The position numbers and the translations under genes are program-made. The notes below the pieces were generated by a model. It had not been told where the DNA came from and did not search any database. It saw nothing but the letters and a program-made list of their open reading frames with translations. Shown here in pieces: positions 1 through 6,680 of a stretch of 14,184 bases of DNA. Numbering within the stretch: position 1 is the stretch's first letter; every line of letters starts with the position of its first letter. The stretch is from Burkholderiales bacterium (GTDB lineage Bacteria; Pseudomonadota; Gammaproteobacteria; Burkholderiales; Casimicrobiaceae): contig JAITBX010000182.1 in assembly GCA_031283405.1 (NCBI GenBank), forward strand, positions 1-14,184. The letters are read 5' to 3'.

Positions 1-21
1 GATCAGGGATCAGGGATCAGA
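1..21. repeat. GATCAGG heptad tandem repeat (three units, cut by window edge)
   Basis: Three consecutive 7-base units occur (GATCAGG, GATCAGG, GATCAGA), and the array may continue beyond the left edge. A related array of the same heptad, in the same orientation, lies at the aroK/aroB junction (9994-10028), so this is a dispersed element of the genome rather than a one-off. Similar (GGAATCA)-type heptad repeats are, from memory, common between genes in several bacterial groups. No function is assigned. Confidence 0.75.
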
Positions 22-24
22 AAA

Positions 25-69
25 CCCTCTCCCCTTGTGGGGGAGGGTGGCCGAAGGTCGGGTGAGGGG
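25..69. repeat. Intergenic palindromic repeat of the CCCTCTCC...GGTGAGGGG type
   Basis: CCCTCTCCC (25-33) can pair with GGGGGAGGG (39-47) around a 5-base loop, giving nine pairs including one G-U. It is followed by a G-rich arm ending GGGTGAGGGG at 60-69. This matches, from memory, a very common class of bacterial intergenic palindromes. The G-runs at 39-43, 45-47, 60-62 and 66-69 could also form a G-quadruplex on the plus strand, though one loop would be 12 bases. The element lies downstream of the minus-strand gene ending at 267, so it could act in 3'-end formation; that is inference. Confidence 0.6.
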
Positions 70-80
70 TGTAGATGTAG

Positions 81-120
81 GGGCGATCTGTGGTTGCCCG
101 CAAATCAATACAATGGGCAA
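81..120. repeat. Degenerate inverted repeat GGGCGA / TTGCCC / GGGCAA
   Basis: TTGCCC (94-99) is an exact inverted match to GGGCAA (115-120) and nearly matches GGGCGA (81-86) with one G-U pair, so two alternative short hairpins are possible. The stretch resembles the widespread GTAGGGGCGA-type intergenic repeats remembered from other genomes. It is short and degenerate, and no function can be assigned. Confidence 0.35.
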
Positions 121-130
121 GGAATCGCAG

Positions 131-152
131 GGGACGCCGCCCACGGCGTCCC
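131..152. repeat. Perfect 9-bp hairpin GGGACGCCG-CCCA-CGGCGTCCC
   Basis: GGGACGCCG (131-139) and CGGCGTCCC (144-152) are perfect reverse complements around the 4-base loop CCCA. No T-run follows on either strand, so it is unlikely to be a simple intrinsic terminator. It belongs to the cluster of repeat elements between 1 and 152. The rest of the stretch to base 266 shows no convincing gene; the overlapping short reading frames on both strands are translations of repeat sequence. Confidence 0.6.
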
Positions 153-266
153 GCCCTTAGCCCACACACGCGGATGGCGCGGCGAATCCCGGCCTGTGCG
201 CTTCTGCTTGGATGAGTCAATTCAATTACGAAAAAGATAGCTGGCGGCGCTTGTTAAAACGCGAGG

Positions 267-962
267 TTAGGCAGCAAATTGACCGAGGTTGCGCTCTATG
301 TAGTCGAGGATCATTTTTTCAATGTCCTCAGGGTCATCGTAGAAGGCGCTGTCCAGATCGTCCCAGAGCCGCTCTTCTCCGTTGCGTGTGATTTTGGTGA
401 TGTGATCAATTCTGTCGCGCATCGACAGAGAGCGCGGTTTTCCAAATCGTTCCAACGCTTGCTTTGCAAGACGCAGGTTCTCTACTGAGTTCATCGCCTC
501 AAGCGCCGGCACCAGATCGTAGGCAAGCTCTCCGCTGCTGTTGTCAAAAAACTGCTCAAAGCCGCCGTTGTTGACTTCCCGAAACATCGCCTGCACGGTG
601 GCCACATGACGCTCGGCTTGCGAAAAAGATTCCAGACTCCGTTGTTGCTCTTTGTTCAGGAGGATGAAGCCGATGTTTGCGTCGAGTTCCCGATCAGGCA
701 CCTTGCCCCGGTGCTTGAGCACTTGGGCGACCGTGACGCCAAACTTCACGAACTCGTTGTTGAGCGCATCAAAGGGCGGAGTGGGGGTCGGATCCACATA
801 GGGCGCGCCGCAAGCTGGGCAGGTGTTGCGCATCTCGCGCCGTTGCAAGAGCCATGTCTTGATCGCCGAGCGCGCCATGCGAACTACGTGTTGGCAACTA
901 TCGCAGCGCAGATCAACGTCGGTTTCGCCGACGCGCTTGATACTGTATTGGACATAAGGCAT
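267..962 (-). CDS. Zinc-ribbon / DUF4375 (DMP19-like) domain protein
   Basis: The 231-residue protein has two parts. Residues about 15-52 carry two CxxC knuckles (C20/C23 in CDSC, C48/C51 in CPAC), the spacing of a small zinc ribbon. Residues about 115-225 resemble the DUF4375 family, which includes the neisserial DNA-mimic protein DMP19; the best sign is NNGGFEQFFDNSSGE at 131-145. The C-terminal third is acidic (DDLDSAFYDDPEDIE at 201-215), as expected for such a domain. The ATG at 960-962 is preceded by a good Shine-Dalgarno GAGGA about seven bases upstream. There is no signal peptide or membrane segment, so it is probably cytoplasmic. It stands alone, with repeats downstream and a long AT-rich leader upstream. 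Known: some DUF4375 proteins sequester DNA-binding proteins. Inferred: the zinc ribbon might bind nucleic acid or a partner protein. The actual role is unknown. Confidence 0.8.
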   Translation of the reverse strand: MPYVQYSIKRVGETDVDLRCDSCQHVVRMARSAIKTWLLQRREMRNTCPACGAPYVDPTPTPPFDALNNEFVKFGVTVAQVLKHRGKVPDRELDANIGFILLNKEQQRSLESFSQAERHVATVQAMFREVNNGGFEQFFDNSSGELAYDLVPALEAMNSVENLRLAKQALERFGKPRSLSMRDRIDHITKITRNGEERLWDDLDSAFYDDPEDIEKMILDYIERNLGQFAA

Positions 963-1024
963 ACCGTTTCCTCAAGTAAACGTAGAGAGGATAAGGAAGA
1001 AGGGAGTCATCCGCCATGTACCCT

Positions 1025-1042
1025 TCAATACAAAAATATTGA
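1025..1042. promoter_or_regulatory. Short AT-rich inverted repeat upstream of the DUF4375 gene
   Basis: TCAATA (1025-1030) and TATTGA (1037-1042) are exact inverted repeats around six bases, 63 bp upstream of the minus-strand gene starting at 962. The surrounding stretch 1020-1080 is AT-rich and the likely promoter region, but I could not pick a convincing -35/-10 pair. It could be an operator or chance; an AT-rich 6-bp palindrome is weak evidence. Confidence 0.2.
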
Positions 1043-1125
1043 GTAACAATGTACTGGCTCGAAATATATCACGCATTAACATCACAGGCAGGTGAAACGA
1101 TTACGCTTTCGTGAAACATCGACCC

Positions 1126-1153
1126 GTTGGGGTTCGCTTCGCTCACCCACAAC
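1126..1153. repeat. Degenerate GGGGTTCGCTTCGCTCACCC-type palindrome
   Basis: GTTG (1126-1129) pairs with CAAC (1150-1153) and GGGT (1130-1133) with ACCC (1145-1148), with A1149 bulged and two mismatches before the inner GC/GC pairs. The central CGCTTCGC is typical of a very common bacterial intergenic palindrome as remembered. It touches the stop codon (1154-1156) of the minus-strand hypothetical gene, so it may help end that transcript, although no T-run follows on the minus strand. The rest of 963-1125 shows only the AT-rich leader of the neighbouring gene. Confidence 0.5.
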
Positions 1154-1753
1154 CTATTTCGTACTGATCTCTGAACCAAGCAACGCCCCTAATATCGCGC
1201 GATCCAGGGCGCGGCGAGCTGTTTTGCTGCGCTGTTGTCGGGCGGTTGGGGTATTGATGTGCAGCAAGGCTTCGCTGTCGCCGTCGTCGGCGCGCAGCAC
1301 GACATTTTCGGCAGCGCCTCGGCTTGACGCAGCGGCAGAGACGTTTTCGGAAACTGCGTGATAACGAATGCCGTCATCGATCAATCGCAACTCCACGGCT
1401 TTAGAATCTTCGGCGACCAAATCGAGGCGAATGTCTTGATGCTCGCCGCCCCAGCCTTCGGCAAGCGCGCCGTAGAGCTTCGGCGAAAAAGCGGCAAGGC
1501 GATCCATCCAGACGAGCGCTTGCTGCCGTTTAGCGCGCAGTAGCGAAGCGTGGACGCCGTTGACCAATGTGCCGAATAACGATTGATGTTCAAAGAGCGC
1601 GGCTTCGATTTCATCGTTGCCGGGAAGCGCGCTGTTTTCCGGCAGCAGCAGTTGACGGGCGGCTTTGCGTTTGGCGTCGAGCCAGTCGGTGAAGCCGTGT
1701 TCGAGGATCAGCACGGCGGTCGCTTGGGCGATTCGGGTACGTTGTTGTTGCAT
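1154..1753 (-). CDS. Conserved hypothetical protein downstream of mrcA
   Basis: The protein is 199 residues from the ATG at 1751-1753. Residues 7-33 (RIAQATAVLILEHG...AKRKAAR) match, from memory, the opening of a conserved family of uncharacterised proteobacterial proteins, sometimes loosely annotated as nucleotidyltransferase or UDP-N-acetylmuramate-alanine ligase. I see no MurC or nucleotidyltransferase motif, so I do not adopt those names. Other conserved-looking blocks are ALFEHQSLFG (52-61), WMDRLAAFSPKLYG (82-95) and HQDIRLDLVAEDSKAVEL (105-122); the C-terminal 60 residues look variable. There is no signal peptide or membrane span. A longer start at 1805-1807 would add 18 polar residues (SETRHHRQ...). 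The shorter start was chosen because remembered family members begin just before RIA; neither start has a strong Shine-Dalgarno. It lies 94 bp after the mrcA stop and is probably co-transcribed. Confidence 0.75.
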   Translation of the reverse strand: MQQQRTRIAQATAVLILEHGFTDWLDAKRKAARQLLLPENSALPGNDEIEAALFEHQSLFGTLVNGVHASLLRAKRQQALVWMDRLAAFSPKLYGALAEGWGGEHQDIRLDLVAEDSKAVELRLIDDGIRYHAVSENVSAAASSRGAAENVVLRADDGDSEALLHINTPTARQQRSKTARRALDRAILGALLGSEISTK

Positions 1754-1847
1754 TCGGTTTTCTTGCCGAGTTTCTTGTTTTTGGCGGTGATGGCGCGTTT
1801 CGCTCATGGCTTCATGGACAAGGGAGACAAGGCAGGCCTTTTCTCTA

Positions 1848-4157
1848 CTAAAAGATGCGTTCGAGCGAACGGCTGTTTTCCAGCTTCGGTGTTGTTTCTT
1901 CCGGTTGAAATTCGTTGTAAAACCATTCGGTTGCGGGATTTTTGTCGCTGCGCTGTCCTGTCTCCGGATCGATGTGAATGGAGACGACATGCGGCGGCTG
2001 GGCGAGCGGCGTTTCCGGCACGCCTTTGAGCGCGGTTTGCATGAACGAAATCCAGATCGGCAATGCGGCGACTGAACCGGTTTCGCGATTGCCCAGGGAT
2101 TTGGGTTGATCGAATCCGATCCAAGCGACGCCGACCAGATTGGCGTTGAAGCCGCAAAACCAGGCGTCAACGGAATCGTTGGTGGTGCCGGTTTTGCCGG
2201 CGAGATCGTGGCGCTTCAGCACCATCGCTCGAATGGCGGTACCGTGAGCGACGACATCACGCAGCATCGAGGTCATAATGAAAGCGTTGCGCGGATCGAT
2301 GACTTCTTGCCGGCTTTTGTCTTCCGACAGATTGGGGCGGGTGTAGAGCGTGTTGCCGCGAGCGTCGGTGATGTGGTCGATGAAGTTGGAGTCGATACGA
2401 AAACCGCCGTTGGCAAAAACGGAGTAGGCAGTCGCCATTTGCATCGGCGTGACCGAGCCGGCGCCCAGCGCCATCGTCAGATAGGGAGGGTGCAGCTTGG
2501 CTTGAAAGCCGAACTTGGTGATGTAGTCCTGAGCGTATTGCGGGGTGATCGCTTGCAAGACGCGAACGGTGACCAGATTCTTGGATTTTGCCAGCGCTGT
2601 GCGCAGCGGCATCGGGCCTTCGTACTCGCCGCCGTAATTTTTCGGCTCCCAAGCCTGACCGCCGGCTTCTTCGGCGGGGACGAAGAAGGGGCCGTCGTTG
2701 ACCACGGTGGCCGGTGAAAAACCTTTCTCCAGCGCTGCCGAGTAGATGAACGGTTTGAACGAGGAGCCTGGCTGGCGCAGAGCCTGAGTGGCGTGGTTGA
2801 ACTGGTTGCGCTCGAAATCAAAGCCGCCGACCAGCGCCAGCACCGAACCATCTTGCGGTTGCAGCGCGATGAACGAAGATTCGACTTGCGGCAATTGGCT
2901 GATCGCCCACTGGTCTTTTTCCTGAACGACGCGGATGACCGCGCCGCGCCGCAATCGGATGCTGGCCGGCGCTTTCGGCGGCAACGCAGATCGGGCAAAA
3001 CGCAAACCGGCGTCGGTAATGGAGGCAACGGCGCCGTTGGAAATCAATACGCGCACTTGCTCGGCGCCGGCGTCGAGAACGATGGCGGCGAGCAGGTTGT
3101 CGTGATCGGTGAGATTCTGGAACGCTTGATCGACGAGGGCAGGGTCGTTTTCATCGAGAGGATCGGGCAGATTGACGTAGCTTTCCGGGCCGCGGTAGCC
3201 GTGACGGCGGTCGTAGTCCAGCACCCCTTGCCGGACGGATTGGTAAGCGGCGGTTTGCATTTCGGCGGAGATCGTCGTCCAGACAGTCAGCCCGCTGGTG
3301 TAGGCCTCTTTGCCATAGACATCGAAAGCTTTCTGGCGCGCCATTTCGGCAATATATTCGGCGTGCAGCCCCGAACGCTCTTTGGAACTTATCGAATGCA
3401 GGCGAACGTCCAGCGGCTCTTTCTGGGCGGCGTTGTAAGCGACGTCGTCCAGGTACCTCAATTCGCGCATCCGGCGAAGCACATAACCCTGCCGCCATTT
3501 GGCGAGTTGCGGATTGACCAGCGGGTTGTATTTGGAGGGCGCCGCCGGCAGCCCTGCCAGCATCGCGGCTTCCGCCGGCGTGATGTCGACCAGATTTTTG
3601 CCGAAGTAGATTTGGGAGGCGGCGGCGAAGCCGTAGGCGCGCTGCCCCAGAAAAATCTGGTTGATATACAGTTCGAGAATCTGGTCTTTCGACAGGTTGG
3701 CCTCGATTTTCCACGCCAGCAGGGCTTCTCGTATTTTTCGCGTCAGCGTTTTTTCCCGCGTCAGGAAAAAATTGCGGGCGACCTGCATGGTGATGGTGCC
3801 GCCACCTTGAAGTTTGTCTGAGGTCAGATTGGCGAGGACGGCACGCAGGATGGAAACATAGTCCACTCCGCCATGCGAGTAGAAACGCTCGTCCTCGGCG
3901 GCCAAAATAGCATTTTTGAGAACTTGCGGAACATCGGCGATATGAACGACGGAGCGCCGTTCCTCGCCAAATTCCCCCAGCAGAACGCCTTCTTTGGAGA
4001 CGACCCGCAGCGGGATTTTGGGCTGATAGTCGGTCAACACGTCCAGATCGGGTAGCGTCGGATAAAGCAGGGCGATCACGAAGCCGCCCAGCAGAGCCGC
4101 CACCAGGGCAAGTCCCAGAATGACGGAAGAAAGGTAGAGAAACCAGCGGGTTATCAC
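1848..4157 (-). CDS. mrcA: Penicillin-binding protein 1A (bifunctional transglycosylase/transpeptidase)
   Basis: This 769-residue class A PBP polymerises lipid II into glycan strands and cross-links the stem peptides in the periplasm. An N-terminal membrane anchor spans about residues 5-31. The GT51 domain shows EDERFYSHGGVDY (88-100, catalytic E88), GGGTITMQVARN (118-129), RKIREALLAWK (140-150) and KDQILELYINQIFLG (157-171). The transpeptidase domain has SSFK (465-468, nucleophile S465), SKN (525-527) and KTGT (655-658); an OB-like insert lies between the two domains, as in PBP1A. Length is slightly below the approximately 850 residues of the E. coli protein, and the tail is short. The start is a GTG at 4155-4157: no ATG lies between the upstream stop and this codon, and it places the hydrophobic anchor correctly. 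The Shine-Dalgarno is weak. It is divergent from pilM, the usual neighbour in this group. The alternative name is ponA. Confidence 0.97.
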   Translation of the reverse strand: MITRWFLYLSSVILGLALVAALLGGFVIALLYPTLPDLDVLTDYQPKIPLRVVSKEGVLLGEFGEERRSVVHIADVPQVLKNAILAAEDERFYSHGGVDYVSILRAVLANLTSDKLQGGGTITMQVARNFFLTREKTLTRKIREALLAWKIEANLSKDQILELYINQIFLGQRAYGFAAASQIYFGKNLVDITPAEAAMLAGLPAAPSKYNPLVNPQLAKWRQGYVLRRMRELRYLDDVAYNAAQKEPLDVRLHSISSKERSGLHAEYIAEMARQKAFDVYGKEAYTSGLTVWTTISAEMQTAAYQSVRQGVLDYDRRHGYRGPESYVNLPDPLDENDPALVDQAFQNLTDHDNLLAAIVLDAGAEQVRVLISNGAVASITDAGLRFARSALPPKAPASIRLRRGAVIRVVQEKDQWAISQLPQVESSFIALQPQDGSVLALVGGFDFERNQFNHATQALRQPGSSFKPFIYSAALEKGFSPATVVNDGPFFVPAEEAGGQAWEPKNYGGEYEGPMPLRTALAKSKNLVTVRVLQAITPQYAQDYITKFGFQAKLHPPYLTMALGAGSVTPMQMATAYSVFANGGFRIDSNFIDHITDARGNTLYTRPNLSEDKSRQEVIDPRNAFIMTSMLRDVVAHGTAIRAMVLKRHDLAGKTGTTNDSVDAWFCGFNANLVGVAWIGFDQPKSLGNRETGSVAALPIWISFMQTALKGVPETPLAQPPHVVSIHIDPETGQRSDKNPATEWFYNEFQPEETTPKLENSRSLERIF

Positions 4158-4321
4158 GTTTAAATAATGCCTGTCAGGAAAAATACTTGATTATTGTGTG
4201 TGGGTATTTTGTTGCCGGCCTTACAACACTTTGTAAAAAAACTCAGGATACCTCATTGTATTCAGGGCTTACGCGCACATTTTAATGTAAATTGATAAAA
4301 AACACCCATCCGTTTTGAATT
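4158..4321. promoter_or_regulatory. Divergent mrcA/pilM regulatory region with TTACAA-CACT-TTGTAA palindrome
   Basis: This 164-bp AT-rich gap must hold promoters for both mrcA and the pil operon. A perfect palindrome, TTACAA (4221-4226) and TTGTAA (4231-4236) around CACT, sits roughly midway and could be an operator for either gene. On the plus strand TTTAAT (4281-4286) is a good -10 match about 36 bases before the pilM start, but the nearest -35-like TTGTAT (4256-4261) is 19 bases away. On the minus strand TACAAT (4260 down to 4255) is a -10 candidate without a clear -35. A second small palindrome, ACATT-TT-AATGT, lies at 4277-4288 if read from the C. All of this is by eye; no transcription start is proven. 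Confidence 0.4.
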
Positions 4322-5401
4322 ATGCTAACCGATAAACTTTCCTCTTTGTTCGGTGGTCGACCATCGACGCTGGTCGGAGTTGACGTTGCGACAACCTCAA
4401 TCAAGCTGGTTGAGTTGTCGGGTCGCAACGGAAAATTCCAACTGGAGCGTTATGCGATCGAGAGCCTGCCAAAGGATTTCGTTCAAGATGGCAATATTAC
4501 CAATATTGACCAGGTTGGCGCTATCCTCAAGCGCGGATTGAAACGGCTGGGGAGCGGCACCAGAGCCGTGGCGCTGGCTTTGCCGTCGGCAGTGGCGATC
4601 ACCAAGAGAATCACCGTGCCGGCCGACCAGAAGGAAGAAGACTTGGAATTGACGGTCGAAGCGGAAGCCAACCAGTCGATCCCCTTCCCGTTGGACGAAG
4701 TGAATCTGGATTACTGGGTCGTGGGTTCGGCGCCGAATATGCCTGGCGAAGTCGAAGTGCTGATCGCGGCAGCGCGCAAGGAAAAAGTCGATGATATCGT
4801 GGCGTTGGCCGACTCTGCCGGCGCCAAGGCGCATGTGGTGGATATCGAGTCGCTGGCGATGCAGAATGCCTTTGCGGCGATGTCGTCCTCTCTGCCGGGA
4901 AAAGCGCGCGGTCAGAACGTGGGGTTGTTCGATCTGGGTTCGCAAAATACCCATTTTTACGTTTTCCACAACAAAGAACTGTTGTTTTCAAGAGAACTGG
5001 ATTTCGGCGGCAATCAGTTGACGATCGAAATTCAGCGGGCGTTCGGACTACCGCAGTCGGAAGCCGAAGCGGCCAAAAAGAGCGGCGGATTGCCGGACAG
5101 CTACAAGAAAGATGTGTTGCAGCCGTTTATCGAGAACCTCGCGATGGAAATCGCTCGCGCCCTGCAATTTTTCAGCACCACGACGACGTACGGACAAATC
5201 CAGCAGATCGTTCTGGCGGGAGGATGTTCGTTGATTTCGGGGCTTGAAAAAGCGGTGTCGAAACAAACCGGGGTGAAGGTAACGACCGCCAACCCGTTTG
5301 CGTTAATGAAAGTTGCCGGGCGCGTGCGCGCACAGCAACTGTCCCAGGATGCGCCGTTGTTGTTGACGGCCTGTGGTCTCGCTTTGCGGAGTTTCGAATG
5401 A
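4322..5401 (+). CDS. pilM: Type IV pilus assembly protein PilM
   Basis: This 359-residue protein is an actin/FtsA-like cytoplasmic protein of the type IV pilus alignment complex; it binds nucleotide and the N-terminal peptide of PilN. The sequence shows phosphate-1-like VGVDVATTSIKLVEL (18-32), phosphate-2-like GLFDLGSQNTHFYVF (201-215) and the adenosine-motif region IVLAGGCSLISGLEKAV (296-312). There is no signal peptide or membrane segment. Length is normal for the family (about 350). The ATG at 4322 lacks a clear Shine-Dalgarno, which is unusual for the first gene of an operon. The stop TGA overlaps the pilN ATG (ATGA at 5398-5401), so pilN translation is likely coupled. Confidence 0.97.
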   Translation: MLTDKLSSLFGGRPSTLVGVDVATTSIKLVELSGRNGKFQLERYAIESLPKDFVQDGNITNIDQVGAILKRGLKRLGSGTRAVALALPSAVAITKRITVPADQKEEDLELTVEAEANQSIPFPLDEVNLDYWVVGSAPNMPGEVEVLIAAARKEKVDDIVALADSAGAKAHVVDIESLAMQNAFAAMSSSLPGKARGQNVGLFDLGSQNTHFYVFHNKELLFSRELDFGGNQLTIEIQRAFGLPQSEAEAAKKSGGLPDSYKKDVLQPFIENLAMEIARALQFFSTTTTYGQIQQIVLAGGCSLISGLEKAVSKQTGVKVTTANPFALMKVAGRVRAQQLSQDAPLLLTACGLALRSFE

Positions 5402-6036
5402 GTCGGCCGCGTATCAACCTTCTTCCGTACCGCCAGGAAAAGCGCGCGCGAAAACAGCGCGAGTTTGGCTTCATGGCGGTGATATCGCTCATCGTGGGTT
5501 TGGCGATCGTGTTTGCGGCCTGGAAATGGCTCGACGGCATGATCGAAACCCAGAAGAGCCGCAATCAACTTCTTCAAACCGAGATTACCAAGCTGGACAA
5601 GCAAATCAAGGAAATCGACAAGCTGCGGGAAGACATCCGACTGGCAGTCGAACGCAAGAAGACGATTGAGACCTTACAGGCCAACCGCAGTCAAGCGGTT
5701 CATTTGCTGGATCAGATGGTGCGCCAGTTGCCGGAAGGCTTGTACCTTCAATCGCTGAAACAAAAAGGCAATACGGTGACTGCGGTCGGTTATGCGCAAT
5801 CCAATGCTCACGTGTCGGCGCTCATGCGCAACATTGAAGCCTCCCAGTGGCTGGCCAACCCGAAGCTCGTGGAAATCAAGCTGGTGGAAATCAAGGAAGA
5901 TCAAAAGACCCCCACCAAAGGCGTGGCCGTCAAGCGTGGAACGACGGTCAGCCAGTTCACGCTCAATTTTGATGTCAAGGCGGCAACGGTCGAGGTGAAA
6001 AAGCCGGCAGGACAACAAAGCGGAGGGGCGAGATGA
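5398..6036 (+). CDS. pilN: Type IV pilus assembly protein PilN
   Basis: This 212-residue bitopic inner-membrane protein forms a heterodimer with PilO. The conserved cytoplasmic peptide RINLLPYRQEKR (5-16), which PilM grips, is intact. One transmembrane helix spans about 24-44, followed by a periplasmic coiled coil (about 50-95) and a ferredoxin-like domain (about 100-195). GGAG at 5389-5392 region precedes the ATG inside the end of pilM. Length is typical (about 200). A small oddity is the tandem KLVEIKLVEI at 156-165, from an imperfect 15-bp duplication (5863-5892). The tail (AGQQSGGAR) is low complexity. It overlaps pilO by 4 bases (ATGA). Confidence 0.96.
   Translation: MSRPRINLLPYRQEKRARKQREFGFMAVISLIVGLAIVFAAWKWLDGMIETQKSRNQLLQTEITKLDKQIKEIDKLREDIRLAVERKKTIETLQANRSQAVHLLDQMVRQLPEGLYLQSLKQKGNTVTAVGYAQSNAHVSALMRNIEASQWLANPKLVEIKLVEIKEDQKTPTKGVAVKRGTTVSQFTLNFDVKAATVEVKKPAGQQSGGAR
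5863..5892 (+). repeat. 15-bp in-frame tandem duplication in pilN
   Basis: AAGCTCGTGGAAATC (5863-5877) is followed directly by AAGCTGGTGGAAATC (5878-5892), with one mismatch. Both copies are in frame and give KLVEI twice (residues 156-165 of PilN). It looks like slippage or a small duplication in a beta-strand region of the periplasmic domain. Confidence 0.7.
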
Positions 6037-6680
6037 ATCTCACGTTAGGATCGTTGAATTTACAGGACGCCGGGAGCTGGTCTTCTGGGCAAAAAGCCGC
6101 CGTATGTTTTGGTATTGGTTTCATCGTTGTCATCATTGGAGGCATCTACCTCTACGGAAGCGGGATGTATGAAGAGCTTGAAAAAGGAAAGCGGGAAGAG
6201 GTTCGCTTGAAAGCAGACTATACCGAGCGAAAGATAAAAACCATCAACCACGATCTCTACCGGGAGCAGCTTGAGCAAATTCAGCGCGAGTTTGGCGCGC
6301 TGGTGAAGAAGTTGCCGGGACGTTCCGAGATCGATGCCTTGCTGGTCGATGTCAATCAGGCCGGAATCGCGCGTGGCTTGCAGTTCGAGTTGTTCAAGCC
6401 GGCGCAACAGGAAAAGAAATCGGGGTTTTACGCCGAAATCCCCATCAACATCAAGCTGACCGGCGATTATCACGGAATGGGCGGGTTGGTCAGTGATGTG
6501 GCGGCCTTGCCGCGGGTGGTGACGGTCGGCGATATCGGCATCTCCAAGAACAAGGACGGTATTTTGGTGATGGAAGCGGTGGCCAAGACTTTCCGTTATC
6601 TCGATGAAAAGGAACTGGCCGAGCAACAGGCGCAAGCGCAGGCGCAGAAGCCGGGCGCGCCGCAAGGAGCGCGGAAATGA
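6033..6680 (+). CDS. pilO: Type IV pilus assembly protein PilO
   Basis: This 215-residue inner-membrane protein partners PilN and contacts PilP. A short cytoplasmic N-terminus is followed by one transmembrane helix (about 22-42, ending GGIYLYG), a charged coiled coil (about 46-95) and a periplasmic ferredoxin-like domain whose core includes FYAEIPINIKLTGDYHGMG (132-150) and RVVTVGDIGI (161-170), the pattern usual for PilO. The C-terminus is Ala/Gln-rich (AEQQAQAQAQ). A strong Shine-Dalgarno (GGAGGGG) lies just before the ATG within pilN. Stop and next start overlap as ATGA at 6677-6680. Confidence 0.96.
   Translation: MNLTLGSLNLQDAGSWSSGQKAAVCFGIGFIVVIIGGIYLYGSGMYEELEKGKREEVRLKADYTERKIKTINHDLYREQLEQIQREFGALVKKLPGRSEIDALLVDVNQAGIARGLQFELFKPAQQEKKSGFYAEIPINIKLTGDYHGMGGLVSDVAALPRVVTVGDIGISKNKDGILVMEAVAKTFRYLDEKELAEQQAQAQAQKPGAPQGARK

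Noticed and set aside
1..152. CRISPR array
   Set aside because: The repeats are short heptads without spacers, and the palindromes differ from each other. There is no repeat-spacer periodicity and no cas gene.
17..240. Two overlapping 67-residue frames on opposite strands near the left edge
   Set aside because: Their sequences (for example a TPHPTFGHPPPQGERVF ending) are what translated intergenic repeats look like. There is no ribosome site or conserved domain.
1812..1847. Terminator after mrcA
   Set aside because: Only a 4-5 bp AAGGC/GCCTT match with a tiny loop and no T-run on the minus strand is present, which is too weak to call.
1807..2170. N-terminal extension of the hypothetical protein up to 2170
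   Set aside because: It would overlap the 3' end of mrcA in another frame, and the extra residues are an Arg/Ser-rich shadow of the PBP1A C-terminus.
2793..3821. 342-residue open frame on the plus strand inside mrcA
   Set aside because: It is antisense to the PBP1A catalytic domains, with a Gly/Arg/Val-rich composition typical of shadow frames and no family resemblance.
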